64,000 nucleotides of DNA from Sulfitobacter sp. (GTDB lineage Bacteria > Pseudomonadota > Alphaproteobacteria > Rhodobacterales > Rhodobacteraceae). The position numbers and the translations under genes were made by a program. Below, piece by piece: positions 47,610 to 57,268 of this stretch; the stretch's first letter is position 1; every line of letters starts with the position of its first letter. The stretch spans positions 1 to 64,000 of the forward strand of contig JAFMGZ010000014.1 in assembly GCA_017854855.1 (NCBI GenBank), read 5' to 3'. Under the pieces are notes generated by a model that was given only the letters and a program-made list of their open reading frames with translations, did not search any database and was not told the DNA's origin.

Positions 47610-49516
47610 TCTGCGGCAGCCTTTGAGGGGGTGATCAGCGCGGCAAGGTCATCCGCGCCAAAGGGTTTGCGCAAGACCGGGGCAAGCTGCTGGGCGGCCA
47701 GAAAGATTTCGTGATCCGCAGGCAAGGAGGTCATCAGCAGGATCGGTTTTTGCCCTGCGACCCTGCGGGCCAGATCAAGGCCTGTGGCCTCGCCGATCAG
47801 CTGGATGTCAGACAGGATCAGCGTGATGTCCTGCAAATCGGCCAGCAGGGCGCTGGCCTCATCGGCGCTGGTGGCCTCGATCACGGAATGGCCCTGATCC
47901 ATCAGCATGTCCCGGACCGTGGTGCGGATGTCGCCGTCATCCTCGACCAGCAGGATCAGCCCCGTGCTGGCCGGCAGGGCCACGCGGTAAGGCAGGCGCA
48001 GGATCACACAGGCACCGCCCCCAGCCCTGTTGCGCAGGCGCAGATCGCCGCCTGCGGATTTGGTCATGTCATAGACCATGGACAGGCCCAGGCCCGTTCC
48101 TTCGCTGCCCTTGGTGGTAAAGAAAGGGTCGATCCCGCGGTCGAGGGCCGAGGGGGAAAAGCCCGGCCCATTGTCCTTGACCGTCCATTCGATCCACGTG
48201 TCGTGGACCAGCCTTTGGGTCAGCATGATCTGGCCCGATCCGCCACAGGCATCGCGGGCATTCAGGATCAGGTTCAGCAGGCAATCGGTCACACGCCCCT
48301 TGTCCAGCAGCACCATCCCGGCGGTCATCTGGTTGTCGATGCGCAGGGTGATGGCGTCGGGCAGGGTGGGGGAGGCAAGCGTGGTCAGATCCTTAAGCAG
48401 CGCGCCGGGGTCGGTGGCCGTGGGCCGCAGCGTTCGTGGCCCCGTGACATCCGCGATAGAGCTGAGCAAGGCACCACCGCGCCGGGCCGCGGCCAATGTG
48501 CCATCGATCAGGTTCTGCGCCTTGGGCGTCAGCCCGGGCTGATCCCCAAGACGCGATTGCATGCCCAGAATGATGGTCAACAGGTTGGAGAAGTCATGCG
48601 CAAGCCCCGAGATCATCTGCGCCGCCAATTCACGTTTGCGGGTTTGTTGCAGGGCCTCGCGGGTCTGGGTTTCCTCGGTGATGTCCATCGACAGGATATA
48701 AACGCCGCCCTGCGTGTCTGGGTTAAAGGCCACGCGGATGCGGCGTGCCGAGGTGTCATCGGTAAACTCTACAACGGCAGGGGTGCCCTGATAGGCCTGA
48801 TCCAATGCCGCCTTGATCCGTCCGTAAGCAAAGCCGCCCAGGGCGTCACAGATCGGCAGGCCGACAATCTGGCCCGGACGGCCCGGCAGGACATGCGGCA
48901 AACGCTGGTTTGAAAACGTATAGCGCCCGGTGTCATCGACATGGGCAATATGGGCGGGCATCATTTCGGTGGTCAGCCGGGTCCGCGCCTCGCTTTCGGT
49001 GAGTTGCCGTTTGGTTTCTGACAATGTGGTGATCATCGCCTCAAGGGCGCGGTTGGTGGCCGACAGCTGTTCTGCATGGGCCAGCACCTGATCCGACAGG
49101 GCGTCAGAGCGGGCATGCAGCAGCGTCTCCTGGGTCTTGGTCGCGGTGATGTCGGTATAGACAGTCACCCAGCCGCCCTGGGGCAGGGGCGACCCTTCGA
49201 CGCTGATGGTGCGGCCATTGGCGCGGGTGCGTTCCATGTAATGGGCTTCAAATGCGCGGGCCTGGTTTACCCGTTCGCGCACAAAACTGTCGATGTCATC
49301 CACGGGGCCGTATTCACCCCGGGTGGCCAGATGGCGGATGGTTTCTTCAAAGGTGGCACCGGGGGTGACCAAGGCATCGGGCAGGCCGAACATCTGCTGA
49401 AAGGGCGCATTGCTGACCACAAGGTTGAGGTCTGAATCGTAGATCGTCAGCGCCTGGGCAATCAGGTTCAACCCTGCGGTTGTCATCGCCTTGGCCTGTT
49501 CATCCGTGATTTGCAT
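47606..49516 (-). CDS. PAS-containing hybrid sensor histidine kinase with C-terminal receiver
   Basis: MISGLAHDFSNLLTIILG (phospho-His), DNGPGFSPSALDRGIDPFFTTKGSEGTGLGLSMVY, C-terminal REC ILLVEDDGDIRTTVRDML. Confidence 0.94.
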   Translation of the reverse strand: MQITDEQAKAMTTAGLNLIAQALTIYDSDLNLVVSNAPFQQMFGLPDALVTPGATFEETIRHLATRGEYGPVDDIDSFVRERVNQARAFEAHYMERTRANGRTISVEGSPLPQGGWVTVYTDITATKTQETLLHARSDALSDQVLAHAEQLSATNRALEAMITTLSETKRQLTESEARTRLTTEMMPAHIAHVDDTGRYTFSNQRLPHVLPGRPGQIVGLPICDALGGFAYGRIKAALDQAYQGTPAVVEFTDDTSARRIRVAFNPDTQGGVYILSMDITEETQTREALQQTRKRELAAQMISGLAHDFSNLLTIILGMQSRLGDQPGLTPKAQNLIDGTLAAARRGGALLSSIADVTGPRTLRPTATDPGALLKDLTTLASPTLPDAITLRIDNQMTAGMVLLDKGRVTDCLLNLILNARDACGGSGQIMLTQRLVHDTWIEWTVKDNGPGFSPSALDRGIDPFFTTKGSEGTGLGLSMVYDMTKSAGGDLRLRNRAGGGACVILRLPYRVALPASTGLILLVEDDGDIRTTVRDMLMDQGHSVIEATSADEASALLADLQDITLILSDIQLIGEATGLDLARRVAGQKPILLMTSLPADHEIFLAAQQLAPVLRKPFGADDLAALITPSKAAAE

Positions 49517-49688
49517 GATGTCCCTCCCTCCCTATCGCTAGCACCAGTTGGGCCCTGGGGCAAAGGGCATGCGCGCTGAAAAAACCATTGTAACAATTCG
49601 TAAGGATTGAGAAAACTTGAGGAAAAAGTTGACCTTCAGGCTTAACCGCGCATCCTGAGAGATGTGAGAATCGCACCAAGCGATCGAC

Positions 49689-49707
49689 CCTGCCGAAAAA
49701 CGGCAGG
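49689..49707 (+). other. Leader hairpin upstream of acyl-CoA synthetase
   Basis: CCTGCCG-aaaaa-CGGCAGG immediately before GGGAGG ribosome-binding site. Confidence 0.6.
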
Positions 49708-49724
49708 TAAGGGAGGATACGATT

Positions 49725-51698
49725 TTGGCCACGCCACTGACGCGCGCCGACGGACCACAGTCCGTCCCGGCGCTGTTGCACCGTAACGCGGTTAAGTTTG
49801 CGGATGCGCCCGCCTACCGTGAAAAGGAATATGGGATCTGGCAAAGCTGGACCTGGTCGCAGACCCGCGACGAGGTCGAAGCGCTGGCGCTGGGCCTGTT
49901 GGAGATGGGCATCAACGAGGGCGACTTTGTCGCGATCATCGGGCGCAACCGTCCCTATCTGTATTGGGCGATGATGGCCGCAGAGATGGCGGGTGCCGTG
50001 CCCGTGCCGCTGTACCAGGACGCCAACGCCGAAGAGATGGCCTATGTGATGAACCATTGTGGCGCGCGTTTCGCCATCGTGGGTGATCAGGAACAGGTCG
50101 ACAAGATCCTTGAGGTGCAGGACCAGCTGCCGGAATTCCAGCAGATGATTTACCTGGATCCGCGTGGTCTGCGCAAATACGACCACACGGCGCTGACGCA
50201 ATATTCCGCCGTTCAGGACATGGGCCGCGCCAATCGTGACAAGAACATCAAGGAACTGGAAGCCCGCCAGGCCAAGCTGAATTACGACAGCACCGGCGTG
50301 ATGCTGTATACATCCGGCACCACGGGCAAGCCCAAGGGCGTGGTTCTGTCCAACCGCAACATCATCGAGACTGCGAAATCATCGTCTGAATTCGATGATC
50401 TGCGCCAGACGGATGACATTCTGGCCTATCTGCCGATGGCATGGGTTGGTGATTTTATCTTTTCCGTGGGTCAGGCCCTGTGGACCGGTTTCTGCACCAA
50501 TTGCCCCGAAAGCGCCGACACGATGCATGTCGACCTGCGCGAAATCGGGCCGACCTATTATTTCGCCCCGCCCCGCGTGTTCGAAACGCAGCTGACCAAT
50601 GTCATGATCCGCATGGAGGACGCCAGCCGCATGAAGAAATGGCTGTTCGACACCTTCATGGCGCTGGCCCGCCGGGTGGGTCCGGCCATTCTGGATGGCA
50701 AGAACGTCAGCCAGTGGGACCGGTTCAAATACAAACTGGGCGAGGCCTTTGTTTATGGGCCGCTGAAGAACACGCTTGGCTTTAGCCGGGTACGCGTGGG
50801 CTATACGGCCGGCGAGGCCATCGGCCCCGAGATTTTCGATTTCTACCGCTCGCTGGGGATCAACCTCAAGCAGCTTTATGGTCAGACCGAAGCGACAGTG
50901 TTCATCACCGCCCAGCCCGATGGCGAGGTGCGTTCCGACACGGTTGGCGTGACCTGCCCCGGAGTGGAGCTGCGCATTGCCGAGAATGGCGAGGTTTTCT
51001 ACCGCTCACCGGGTGTTTTCGTGGAGTATTACAAGAACCCCGAAAGCACCGCCGATACCAAGGACGCCGAAGGCTGGGTTGCGACGGGGGATGCCGGTTT
51101 CATCGAGGAAGGGTCGGGCCATCTGCGCATCATCGACCGGGCCAAGGACGTGGGCCAGATGGCCGATGGATCGCTGTTTGCGCCGAAATACGTTGAAAAC
51201 AAACTGAAATTCTTTCCCAATATTCTGGAGGCGGTGGTCTTTGGCAACGGCAAGGAACAATGCACCGCCTTTATCAACATCGACCTGACGGCGGTAGGCA
51301 ACTGGGCCGAGCGCAACAACATCGGCTATGCATCCTACCAGGAATTGGCCCAGCATCCGCAGGTTCTGGAGCAGGTGCAAAGCCACGTCGAAGAGGTCAA
51401 CGCCTCTGTCGCGCAGGATGCGATGCTGTCGGGCTGCCAGATCCACCGTTTTGTCGTGTTGCACAAGGAACTTGATGCGGATGACGGCGAATTGACCCGC
51501 ACCCGCAAAGTGCGCCGCCGGATCATCGAAGAGAAATATGCCGATATCATTGCGGCACTTTATGACGGCTCGCCGCAGGTCTCTACCGAGACCGAAGTGA
51601 CCTATGAAGACGGGCGCAAAGGGTCAATCAAGGCGACGCTGAGCGTGCGCGATGCCAAGGTCGTGCCGGTGACAGCATCCAAGTTGGCCGCAGAATGA
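49725..51698 (+). CDS. AMP-dependent long-chain acyl-CoA synthetase family protein (TTG start)
   Basis: YTSGTTGKPKGVVLSNRN P-loop, YGQTEATVFIT, GWVATGDAGF; GGGAGG 9 nt before TTG. Confidence 0.92.
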   Translation: MATPLTRADGPQSVPALLHRNAVKFADAPAYREKEYGIWQSWTWSQTRDEVEALALGLLEMGINEGDFVAIIGRNRPYLYWAMMAAEMAGAVPVPLYQDANAEEMAYVMNHCGARFAIVGDQEQVDKILEVQDQLPEFQQMIYLDPRGLRKYDHTALTQYSAVQDMGRANRDKNIKELEARQAKLNYDSTGVMLYTSGTTGKPKGVVLSNRNIIETAKSSSEFDDLRQTDDILAYLPMAWVGDFIFSVGQALWTGFCTNCPESADTMHVDLREIGPTYYFAPPRVFETQLTNVMIRMEDASRMKKWLFDTFMALARRVGPAILDGKNVSQWDRFKYKLGEAFVYGPLKNTLGFSRVRVGYTAGEAIGPEIFDFYRSLGINLKQLYGQTEATVFITAQPDGEVRSDTVGVTCPGVELRIAENGEVFYRSPGVFVEYYKNPESTADTKDAEGWVATGDAGFIEEGSGHLRIIDRAKDVGQMADGSLFAPKYVENKLKFFPNILEAVVFGNGKEQCTAFINIDLTAVGNWAERNNIGYASYQELAQHPQVLEQVQSHVEEVNASVAQDAMLSGCQIHRFVVLHKELDADDGELTRTRKVRRRIIEEKYADIIAALYDGSPQVSTETEVTYEDGRKGSIKATLSVRDAKVVPVTASKLAAE

Positions 51699-51768
51699 GC
51701 GTCCGGCGCGCAAGTGCCGCCTTGGCGCGGCTTATCGTGGCCGTTGCCTGCGCGGACAGGGCGGAGAT

Positions 51769-51790
51769 GAGTTTAGTTTGCAAGATGAAG
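51769..51790 (+). repeat. Intergenic repeat family 1, copy C (tail only)
   Basis: GAGTTTAGTTTGCAAGATGAAG. Confidence 0.55.
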
Positions 51791-51810
51791 GATGGGGTGG
51801 CGTGAAAGAC

Positions 51811-52620
51811 ATGGCTGACAGTTATGTGACGGCAGATGGGCGCACCATTGGTCCGGTTGTCATGGAGATGAAGAATATTACCCTTAGATTCGGGGGGGTT
51901 GAGGCGATCAAGGATATCTCTTTTGATATTCGGGAGGGCGAGATCCGCGCGATTATCGGGCCGAACGGGGCAGGCAAGTCGTCGATGCTGAATGTCATCT
52001 CGGGGTTCTATGTGCCCCAGGAGGGTGAGGTTTGGTATAAGGGTGCGCGCCGGCCTGCGATGAAGCCTTTTGAGGTGGCCCAGCAGGGGATTGCGCGGAC
52101 GTTTCAGAACATCGCCCTGTTTGAAGGTATGAGCGTTCTGGACAATGTGATGACGGGGCGTCTGACCCATATGAAGACCGGCCTTTTTGCCCAGTCCCTG
52201 TGGAAGGGCAAGGCGGAAGCCGAAGAGATTGCCAACCGGGAAGTCGCTGAAAAGATTATTGATTTTCTGGAAATCCAGGCTATTCGCAAGACCCCTGTGG
52301 CGCGGTTGCCTTACGGGTTGAAAAAGCGGGTCGAGCTGGCGCGGGCGCTGGCGGCGGAGCCGTCGATCTTGCTTTTAGACGAGCCGATGGCGGGGATGAA
52401 CGTCGAGGAAAAAGAGGACATGAGCCGCTTTATCCTGGATGTGAATGACGAATTCGGGACCACGATTGCCCTGATCGAGCATGATATGGGCGTTGTCATG
52501 GACCTGTCAGACCGGGTGGTCGTGATGGATTACGGCAAGAAGATCGGCGATGGCACGCCCTCTGAGGTGCGCAACAACCAGGCGGTGATCGATGCCTATC
52601 TGGGGGTGGCGCATGACTGA
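51811..52620 (+). CDS. Branched-chain-type ABC transporter ATP-binding protein (LivG-like)
   Basis: IIGPNGAGKSSMLNVISGF, ARTFQNIALFEGMSV, LLLDEPMAGMN; start uncertain. Confidence 0.94.
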   Translation: MADSYVTADGRTIGPVVMEMKNITLRFGGVEAIKDISFDIREGEIRAIIGPNGAGKSSMLNVISGFYVPQEGEVWYKGARRPAMKPFEVAQQGIARTFQNIALFEGMSVLDNVMTGRLTHMKTGLFAQSLWKGKAEAEEIANREVAEKIIDFLEIQAIRKTPVARLPYGLKKRVELARALAAEPSILLLDEPMAGMNVEEKEDMSRFILDVNDEFGTTIALIEHDMGVVMDLSDRVVVMDYGKKIGDGTPSEVRNNQAVIDAYLGVAHD

Positions 52621-52647
52621 TCCTGACAAAACGTTAAAAGTCACACC

Positions 52648-52678
52648 GCGTACACCGGGCGTACACCGCGCGTACTGC
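52648..52678. repeat. 11-bp iteron-like array GCGTACACCG(G/C) x2 plus partial third
   Basis: GCGTACACCGG GCGTACACCGC GCGTACTGC read directly. Confidence 0.75.
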
Positions 52679-52704
52679 AACGAAATTTCTGAAGGAAGCC
52701 TGTC

Positions 52705-53712
52705 ATGAACGAACAACTGGCTTTTACAATCGAGGTTTTTGCCAACGGGCTGATGGCGGGGGTGCTTTATGCGCTGGTCGCTCTGGGCTTTGTACTGATC
52801 TACAAGGCCTCTGGCATTTTCAACTATGCCCAAGGTGTGATGGCGCTGTTTGCCGCGATGACCCTGGTGGGCATCCAGAACGGGCAGGTCCCCTTTGCCC
52901 ATCTGATCAATGCGATTTTTGGCACGGATGTGCATAAATTCGGCTGGTCGGTTCATAGTTTCGTGGCCATTGTGCTGACCGTCTTTGTGATGATCGCGCT
53001 GGCCTGGGCGGTGCAGCGCTTCGTGTTCCGGCACCTGGTGGGGCAGGAGCCGATCATCCTGTTCATGGCGACCATCGGTCTGGCCTATTTCCTGGAAGGG
53101 GTGGCGGATCTGATGTGGGGATCTGAGCTGAAGGCGCTCAATGTCTGTTCGTCTGACGGCACCTGTCTGCCGCAGGGCATGAACATGTGGCTTGAGGGCA
53201 CGACCTATGAGGCGCTGGGATATGGGTTCTTTATCGACAATCTGGATATCGTGGCCTCTATCGTGGCGGTGATCCTGGTGGTCGGACTGGTGATGTTTGC
53301 CCAATACACCAAGCAGGGCCGCGCCATGCGCGCGGTGGCCGATGATCATCAGGCGGCCTTGTCTGTCGGGGTTTCGCTGAACTTTATCTGGATCCTGGTC
53401 TGGTCGCTGGCGGGGTTTGTGGCCCTGGTTGCGGGTATCATGTGGGGTGCCAAGTCAGGCGTGCAGTTTTCGCTGTCGCTGATTGCGCTGAAAGCGCTGC
53501 CGGTGCTGATGCTGGGCGGGTTTACCTCTATTCCCGGTGCCATTGTTGGTGGCTTGATCATCGGGGTGGGTGAGAAGCTGTTTGAATTCCTGATCGGTGC
53601 GCCGTTCCTTGGTGGGGCGACGGAGAACTGGTTTGCCTATATGCTGGCGCTTTTGTTCCTGGTGTTCCGTCCGCAGGGTCTGTTTGGGGAGAAGATCATT
53701 GAGCGTGTTTGA
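52705..53712 (+). CDS. Branched-chain-type ABC transporter permease (LivH-like)
   Basis: LMAGVLYALVALGFVLIYKASGIFNYAQG, AMRAVADDHQAALSVGV. Confidence 0.95.
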   Translation: MNEQLAFTIEVFANGLMAGVLYALVALGFVLIYKASGIFNYAQGVMALFAAMTLVGIQNGQVPFAHLINAIFGTDVHKFGWSVHSFVAIVLTVFVMIALAWAVQRFVFRHLVGQEPIILFMATIGLAYFLEGVADLMWGSELKALNVCSSDGTCLPQGMNMWLEGTTYEALGYGFFIDNLDIVASIVAVILVVGLVMFAQYTKQGRAMRAVADDHQAALSVGVSLNFIWILVWSLAGFVALVAGIMWGAKSGVQFSLSLIALKALPVLMLGGFTSIPGAIVGGLIIGVGEKLFEFLIGAPFLGGATENWFAYMLALLFLVFRPQGLFGEKIIERV

Positions 53713-53726
53713 GGCCGTGATGTTGG

Positions 53727-53788
53727 ACTGGGGCCAGCCCCAGACCCCGGAGTTTACAATGCAAGATGAAGTTGGCGGCAAGATGAAG
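53727..53788 (+). repeat. Intergenic repeat family 1, copy B (GC hairpin plus two GCAAGATGAAG tails)
   Basis: CTGGGG-ccag-CCCCAG ... GAGTTTACAATGCAAGATGAAGTTGGCGGCAAGATGAAG. Confidence 0.65.
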
Positions 53789-53804
53789 CTGGGAGAGACA
53801 TTTT

Positions 53805-54917
53805 ATGTTCTATCGTGAAGCAGGCGATTTCAGCTCGACTTATGCTGAAGACCAACAGACCTTTCCGATCAAGTTTGATCGGTATCGGTATTATCTGGTG
53901 TTGTTCATTGCCATTGTTGTCGTGCCTTTTGTCATCAATGACTACTGGGTGAACTCCCTTCTTTTGCCGTTTCTGATCTATGCGATTGCGGCGATCGGGT
54001 TGAATATCCTGGTGGGATATTGCGGGCAGGTGAGCCTTGGCACCGGTGGTTTCATGGCTGTGGGGGCCTATACTTGCTACAAGTTCATGACGGGTGTGGA
54101 CATCTGGTGGGGGGGCGAATTGCTGTTCCGGCTGCCGGAGTTCAACATCTTTTTCTCGGTGATCATGGGCGGTGTGATGACCGCTGTGGTGGGGGTGCTG
54201 TTTGGCCTGCCGAGTTTGCGGATCAAGGGGTTTTACCTGGCGGTGGCGACACTGGCGGCACAATTTTTCCTGGTCTGGATGTTCAACCGCATTTCTTGGT
54301 TCTACAACTATTCCGCATCGGGCCAGATCAATGCGCCCGAGCGTGACATCATGGGCGTCTTGTTGACAGGGCCCAGCGTGCAGCCCTGGGCGGCCTATCT
54401 GTTCTGCCTGTTCTTTACGATCACCTGCGCGGTGATCGCGCGCAACATGACGCGCGGTGCGTCGGGGCGCAAATGGATGGCGATCCGGGATATGGATATT
54501 GCCGCCGAGATCATCGGGGTGAACCCGCTGAAAGCCAAGCTGACGGCCTTTGCGGTATCGAGCTTTTTTATCGGCATATCGGGGGCGCTGTTCTTTTCGG
54601 TGTACCTGGGCGCTGTTGAAGTGGGCGAGGTCTTTGGCATCCAGAAATCATTCCTGGTGCTGTTCATGATCATCATTGGCGGGCTTGGCAGTATCTTTGG
54701 CTCTTTTGCGGGGGCGGCGTTTCTGGTGCTTTTGCCTGTGGCGCTGAAGGTCGTGGGTGTGGATTGGCTGGGCTGGCCCACAGACATCGTGGCGCATTTG
54801 CAATTGGTGATTGTGGGCGGCCTGATCATTATCTTTTTGATTGCCGAGCCTCATGGCATTGCGCAGCTTTGGCGGGTGGCCAAGGAGAAATTGAGATTGT
54901 GGCCTTTCCCGCACTAG
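53805..54917 (+). CDS. Branched-chain-type ABC transporter permease (LivM-like)
   Basis: IAAIGLNILVGYCGQVSLGTGGFMAVGAYT, GGLGSIFGSFAGAAFL. Confidence 0.95.
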   Translation: MFYREAGDFSSTYAEDQQTFPIKFDRYRYYLVLFIAIVVVPFVINDYWVNSLLLPFLIYAIAAIGLNILVGYCGQVSLGTGGFMAVGAYTCYKFMTGVDIWWGGELLFRLPEFNIFFSVIMGGVMTAVVGVLFGLPSLRIKGFYLAVATLAAQFFLVWMFNRISWFYNYSASGQINAPERDIMGVLLTGPSVQPWAAYLFCLFFTITCAVIARNMTRGASGRKWMAIRDMDIAAEIIGVNPLKAKLTAFAVSSFFIGISGALFFSVYLGAVEVGEVFGIQKSFLVLFMIIIGGLGSIFGSFAGAAFLVLLPVALKVVGVDWLGWPTDIVAHLQLVIVGGLIIIFLIAEPHGIAQLWRVAKEKLRLWPFPH

Positions 54918-54989
54918 GGGGGCTGCGAAGAAGAAGCGGGACGACGCCCGTAAGCGACTAATCGGAAAACATTCTGGGAGGAAACACCG

Positions 54990-56270
54990 ATGAAATATAA
55001 ACTAGGTACAATGGCCGTTGCAGGCCTGATGGCAGCAAGCCCCGTCATGGCGGACCTTGTGTTCCCGTCACTGAGCTATCGCACGGGCCCTTATGCGGCG
55101 GGCGGTATCCCGTTTGCGGATGGCTATGCCGATTACTTTGCCATGCTGAATGCCCGTGACGGTGGTATCGGCGGCGTGATGACCAAGGTGATCGAATGCG
55201 AGACCGGCTATAACACCGAAAAAGGTGTGGAATGCTATGAAAGCACCAAGGGCGAAGGTTCATTGGTGTATCAGCCGCTGTCCACGGGTATCACCTATCA
55301 GCTGATCCCCAAGACCACTGCGGATAATATCCCGATGCACACCATGGGCTATGGCCGGACATCTGCCGCAAATGGCGATGTGTTCAGCCATACGTTCAAC
55401 TATCCTGCGAACTATTGGAACGGGGCATCCGGTGCCATCAACTATCTGCTGAATGAAAACGGTGGATCGCTGGACGGCAAGAAGATCGCGCTGGTCTATC
55501 ACAACTCTGCTTACGGCAAAGAGCCGATCCGCACGTTGCAGGAACTGTCGGCCAAACATGGGTTCGAGTTCAAGGAAGTGCCGGTGGATCACCCCGGTCA
55601 GGAGCAGAAATCACAGTGGCTGCAGATCCGTCGCGACAAGCCTGATTATGTGATCATGTACGGTTGGGGCGTGATGAACCAGGTTGCGGTTCAGGAAGCG
55701 GCCAACATCCGGTTCCCGATGGAAAACTTTATCGGCATCTGGTGGTCGGGTTCCGAGAACGACGTGCTGGCGGCGGGTGACGCGGCCAATGGGTACAAGG
55801 CGTTGACGTTCCACGGTGTGGGCAGCGACTTCCCTGTGTTTGACGACATCAAGACGCATGTTGTGGATGCGGGCAATGCGGCCGGTGCCGGGGATCAGAT
55901 CGGCACGGTTCTGTATAACCGCGGTCTTTATGCCGCGATGCTGGCGGCCGAAGCGGTGAAGACCGCCCAGGCGATCCACGGTGTTGCAGACATCACGCCC
56001 GCGCAGATGCGTGACGGGATGGAAGCGCTGGAGATCACCGAAGAGAAGATGGCCGCATTGGGCCTGCCGAACTTTGGTCCAAGCTTTAACGTATCTTGTG
56101 CCAACCACGGTGGTGACGGTCTGGTTGGGGTGACCCAGTGGGATGCCTCTACCAAGACATGGTCGCTGGTCTCTGACTTTGCACCGACGGACATGGATGT
56201 GATCGGGCCGCTGATCGCAGAGGATTCAGCAGCCTATGCCGCTGAGAACAACATCGAAGGCAACTGCTGA
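54990..56270 (+). CDS. ABC transporter substrate-binding protein (periplasmic, Liv-type)
   Basis: Signal peptide MKYKLGTMAVAGLMAASPVMA; Leu/Ile/Val-binding-like fold features; operon context. Confidence 0.93.
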   Translation: MKYKLGTMAVAGLMAASPVMADLVFPSLSYRTGPYAAGGIPFADGYADYFAMLNARDGGIGGVMTKVIECETGYNTEKGVECYESTKGEGSLVYQPLSTGITYQLIPKTTADNIPMHTMGYGRTSAANGDVFSHTFNYPANYWNGASGAINYLLNENGGSLDGKKIALVYHNSAYGKEPIRTLQELSAKHGFEFKEVPVDHPGQEQKSQWLQIRRDKPDYVIMYGWGVMNQVAVQEAANIRFPMENFIGIWWSGSENDVLAAGDAANGYKALTFHGVGSDFPVFDDIKTHVVDAGNAAGAGDQIGTVLYNRGLYAAMLAAEAVKTAQAIHGVADITPAQMRDGMEALEITEEKMAALGLPNFGPSFNVSCANHGGDGLVGVTQWDASTKTWSLVSDFAPTDMDVIGPLIAEDSAAYAAENNIEGNC

Positions 56271-56347
56271 TAGGCAGACCTTTTCCCTGGCCGCAGCATT
56301 GCCTGTGGCCAGGGGATTTTTAGAGAATTCAAACAAAGGGTTGCCCC

Positions 56348-57184
56348 ATGCTGGATGACGCACAAGCCGCCGCGACACAGGTTGATAACGTGTTGGAGGT
56401 CAACAACATTGAAGTGATCTACAACCATGTGATCCTTGTGTTGAAAGGCGTCAGCCTGAATGTGCCAAAGGGCGGCATCACGGCCCTTTTGGGCGGAAAC
56501 GGCGCGGGCAAGACCACGACGCTCAAGGCGATATCGGGGCTGCTGGCGTCTGAGCGGGGCGAGGTGACCAAAGGGTCGATCAAATACCGCGGCACGGATA
56601 TTTCGCACGCGGACCCGGCGGAGACCGTGAAAAAAGGTGTCGTTCAGGTGATGGAGGGCCGTCATTGTTTTGAGCATCTGACGGTTGAGGAAAACCTGCT
56701 GACAGGGGCCTATACGCGCCGTGATGGCAAGGGCGCGATCGCGGCGGACCTTGAGATGGTCTATGAGTATTTCCCGCGGCTGCGGGAGCGGCGCAAGTCG
56801 CAGGCGGGCTATACGTCGGGTGGGGAGCAGCAGATGTGCGCGGTGGGCCGCGCCCTGATGTCCAAGCCCGAGACGATCCTGTTGGATGAGCCTTCCATGG
56901 GGCTGGCCCCGCAGTTGGTTGAGCAGATTTTCGATATCGTCAAGACGATCAACGAAAAGGAAGGCGTGACCTTTTTGCTGGCCGAGCAGAACACCAACGT
57001 CGCGCTGCGCTTTGCCCATTATGGCTATATCCTGGAATCGGGTCGCGTTGTGATGGACGGCCCCGCCGCCGATTTGCGCGAGAACCAGGATGTGAAGGAA
57101 TTCTACCTGGGCATGTCCGATGAGGGCCGCAAGTCGTTCCGCGATGTGCGTTCGTATCGCCGCCGCAAGCGTTGGTTGTCGTAA
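56348..57184 (+). CDS. Branched-chain-type ABC transporter ATP-binding protein (LivF-like)
   Basis: LLGGNGAGKTTTLKAISGLL, YTSGGEQQMCAVGRALM, LLDEPSMGLAPQLVEQIF. Confidence 0.95.
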   Translation: MLDDAQAAATQVDNVLEVNNIEVIYNHVILVLKGVSLNVPKGGITALLGGNGAGKTTTLKAISGLLASERGEVTKGSIKYRGTDISHADPAETVKKGVVQVMEGRHCFEHLTVEENLLTGAYTRRDGKGAIAADLEMVYEYFPRLRERRKSQAGYTSGGEQQMCAVGRALMSKPETILLDEPSMGLAPQLVEQIFDIVKTINEKEGVTFLLAEQNTNVALRFAHYGYILESGRVVMDGPAADLRENQDVKEFYLGMSDEGRKSFRDVRSYRRRKRWLS

Positions 57185-57192
57185 CCACACTG

Positions 57193-57251
57193 GCGGGCAA
57201 GGCCCGCTGCCTTGCACCAATAGCGCCTGTAGGGTGGGCATCCTGCCCACC
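57193..57251. repeat. Tandem intergenic hairpins incl. GGTGGGCA-tcc-TGCCCACC
   Basis: GCGGGC-aag-GCCCGC and GTAGGGTGGGCATCCTGCCCACC read directly. Confidence 0.65.
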
Positions 57252-57268
57252 ATGAGTGAGATAAATCC

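Noticed and set aside
47711-48913. 400-aa plus-strand ORF antisense to the sensor kinase
   Set aside because: Gln/Gly/Arg-rich shadow ORF; kinase motifs are on the minus strand.
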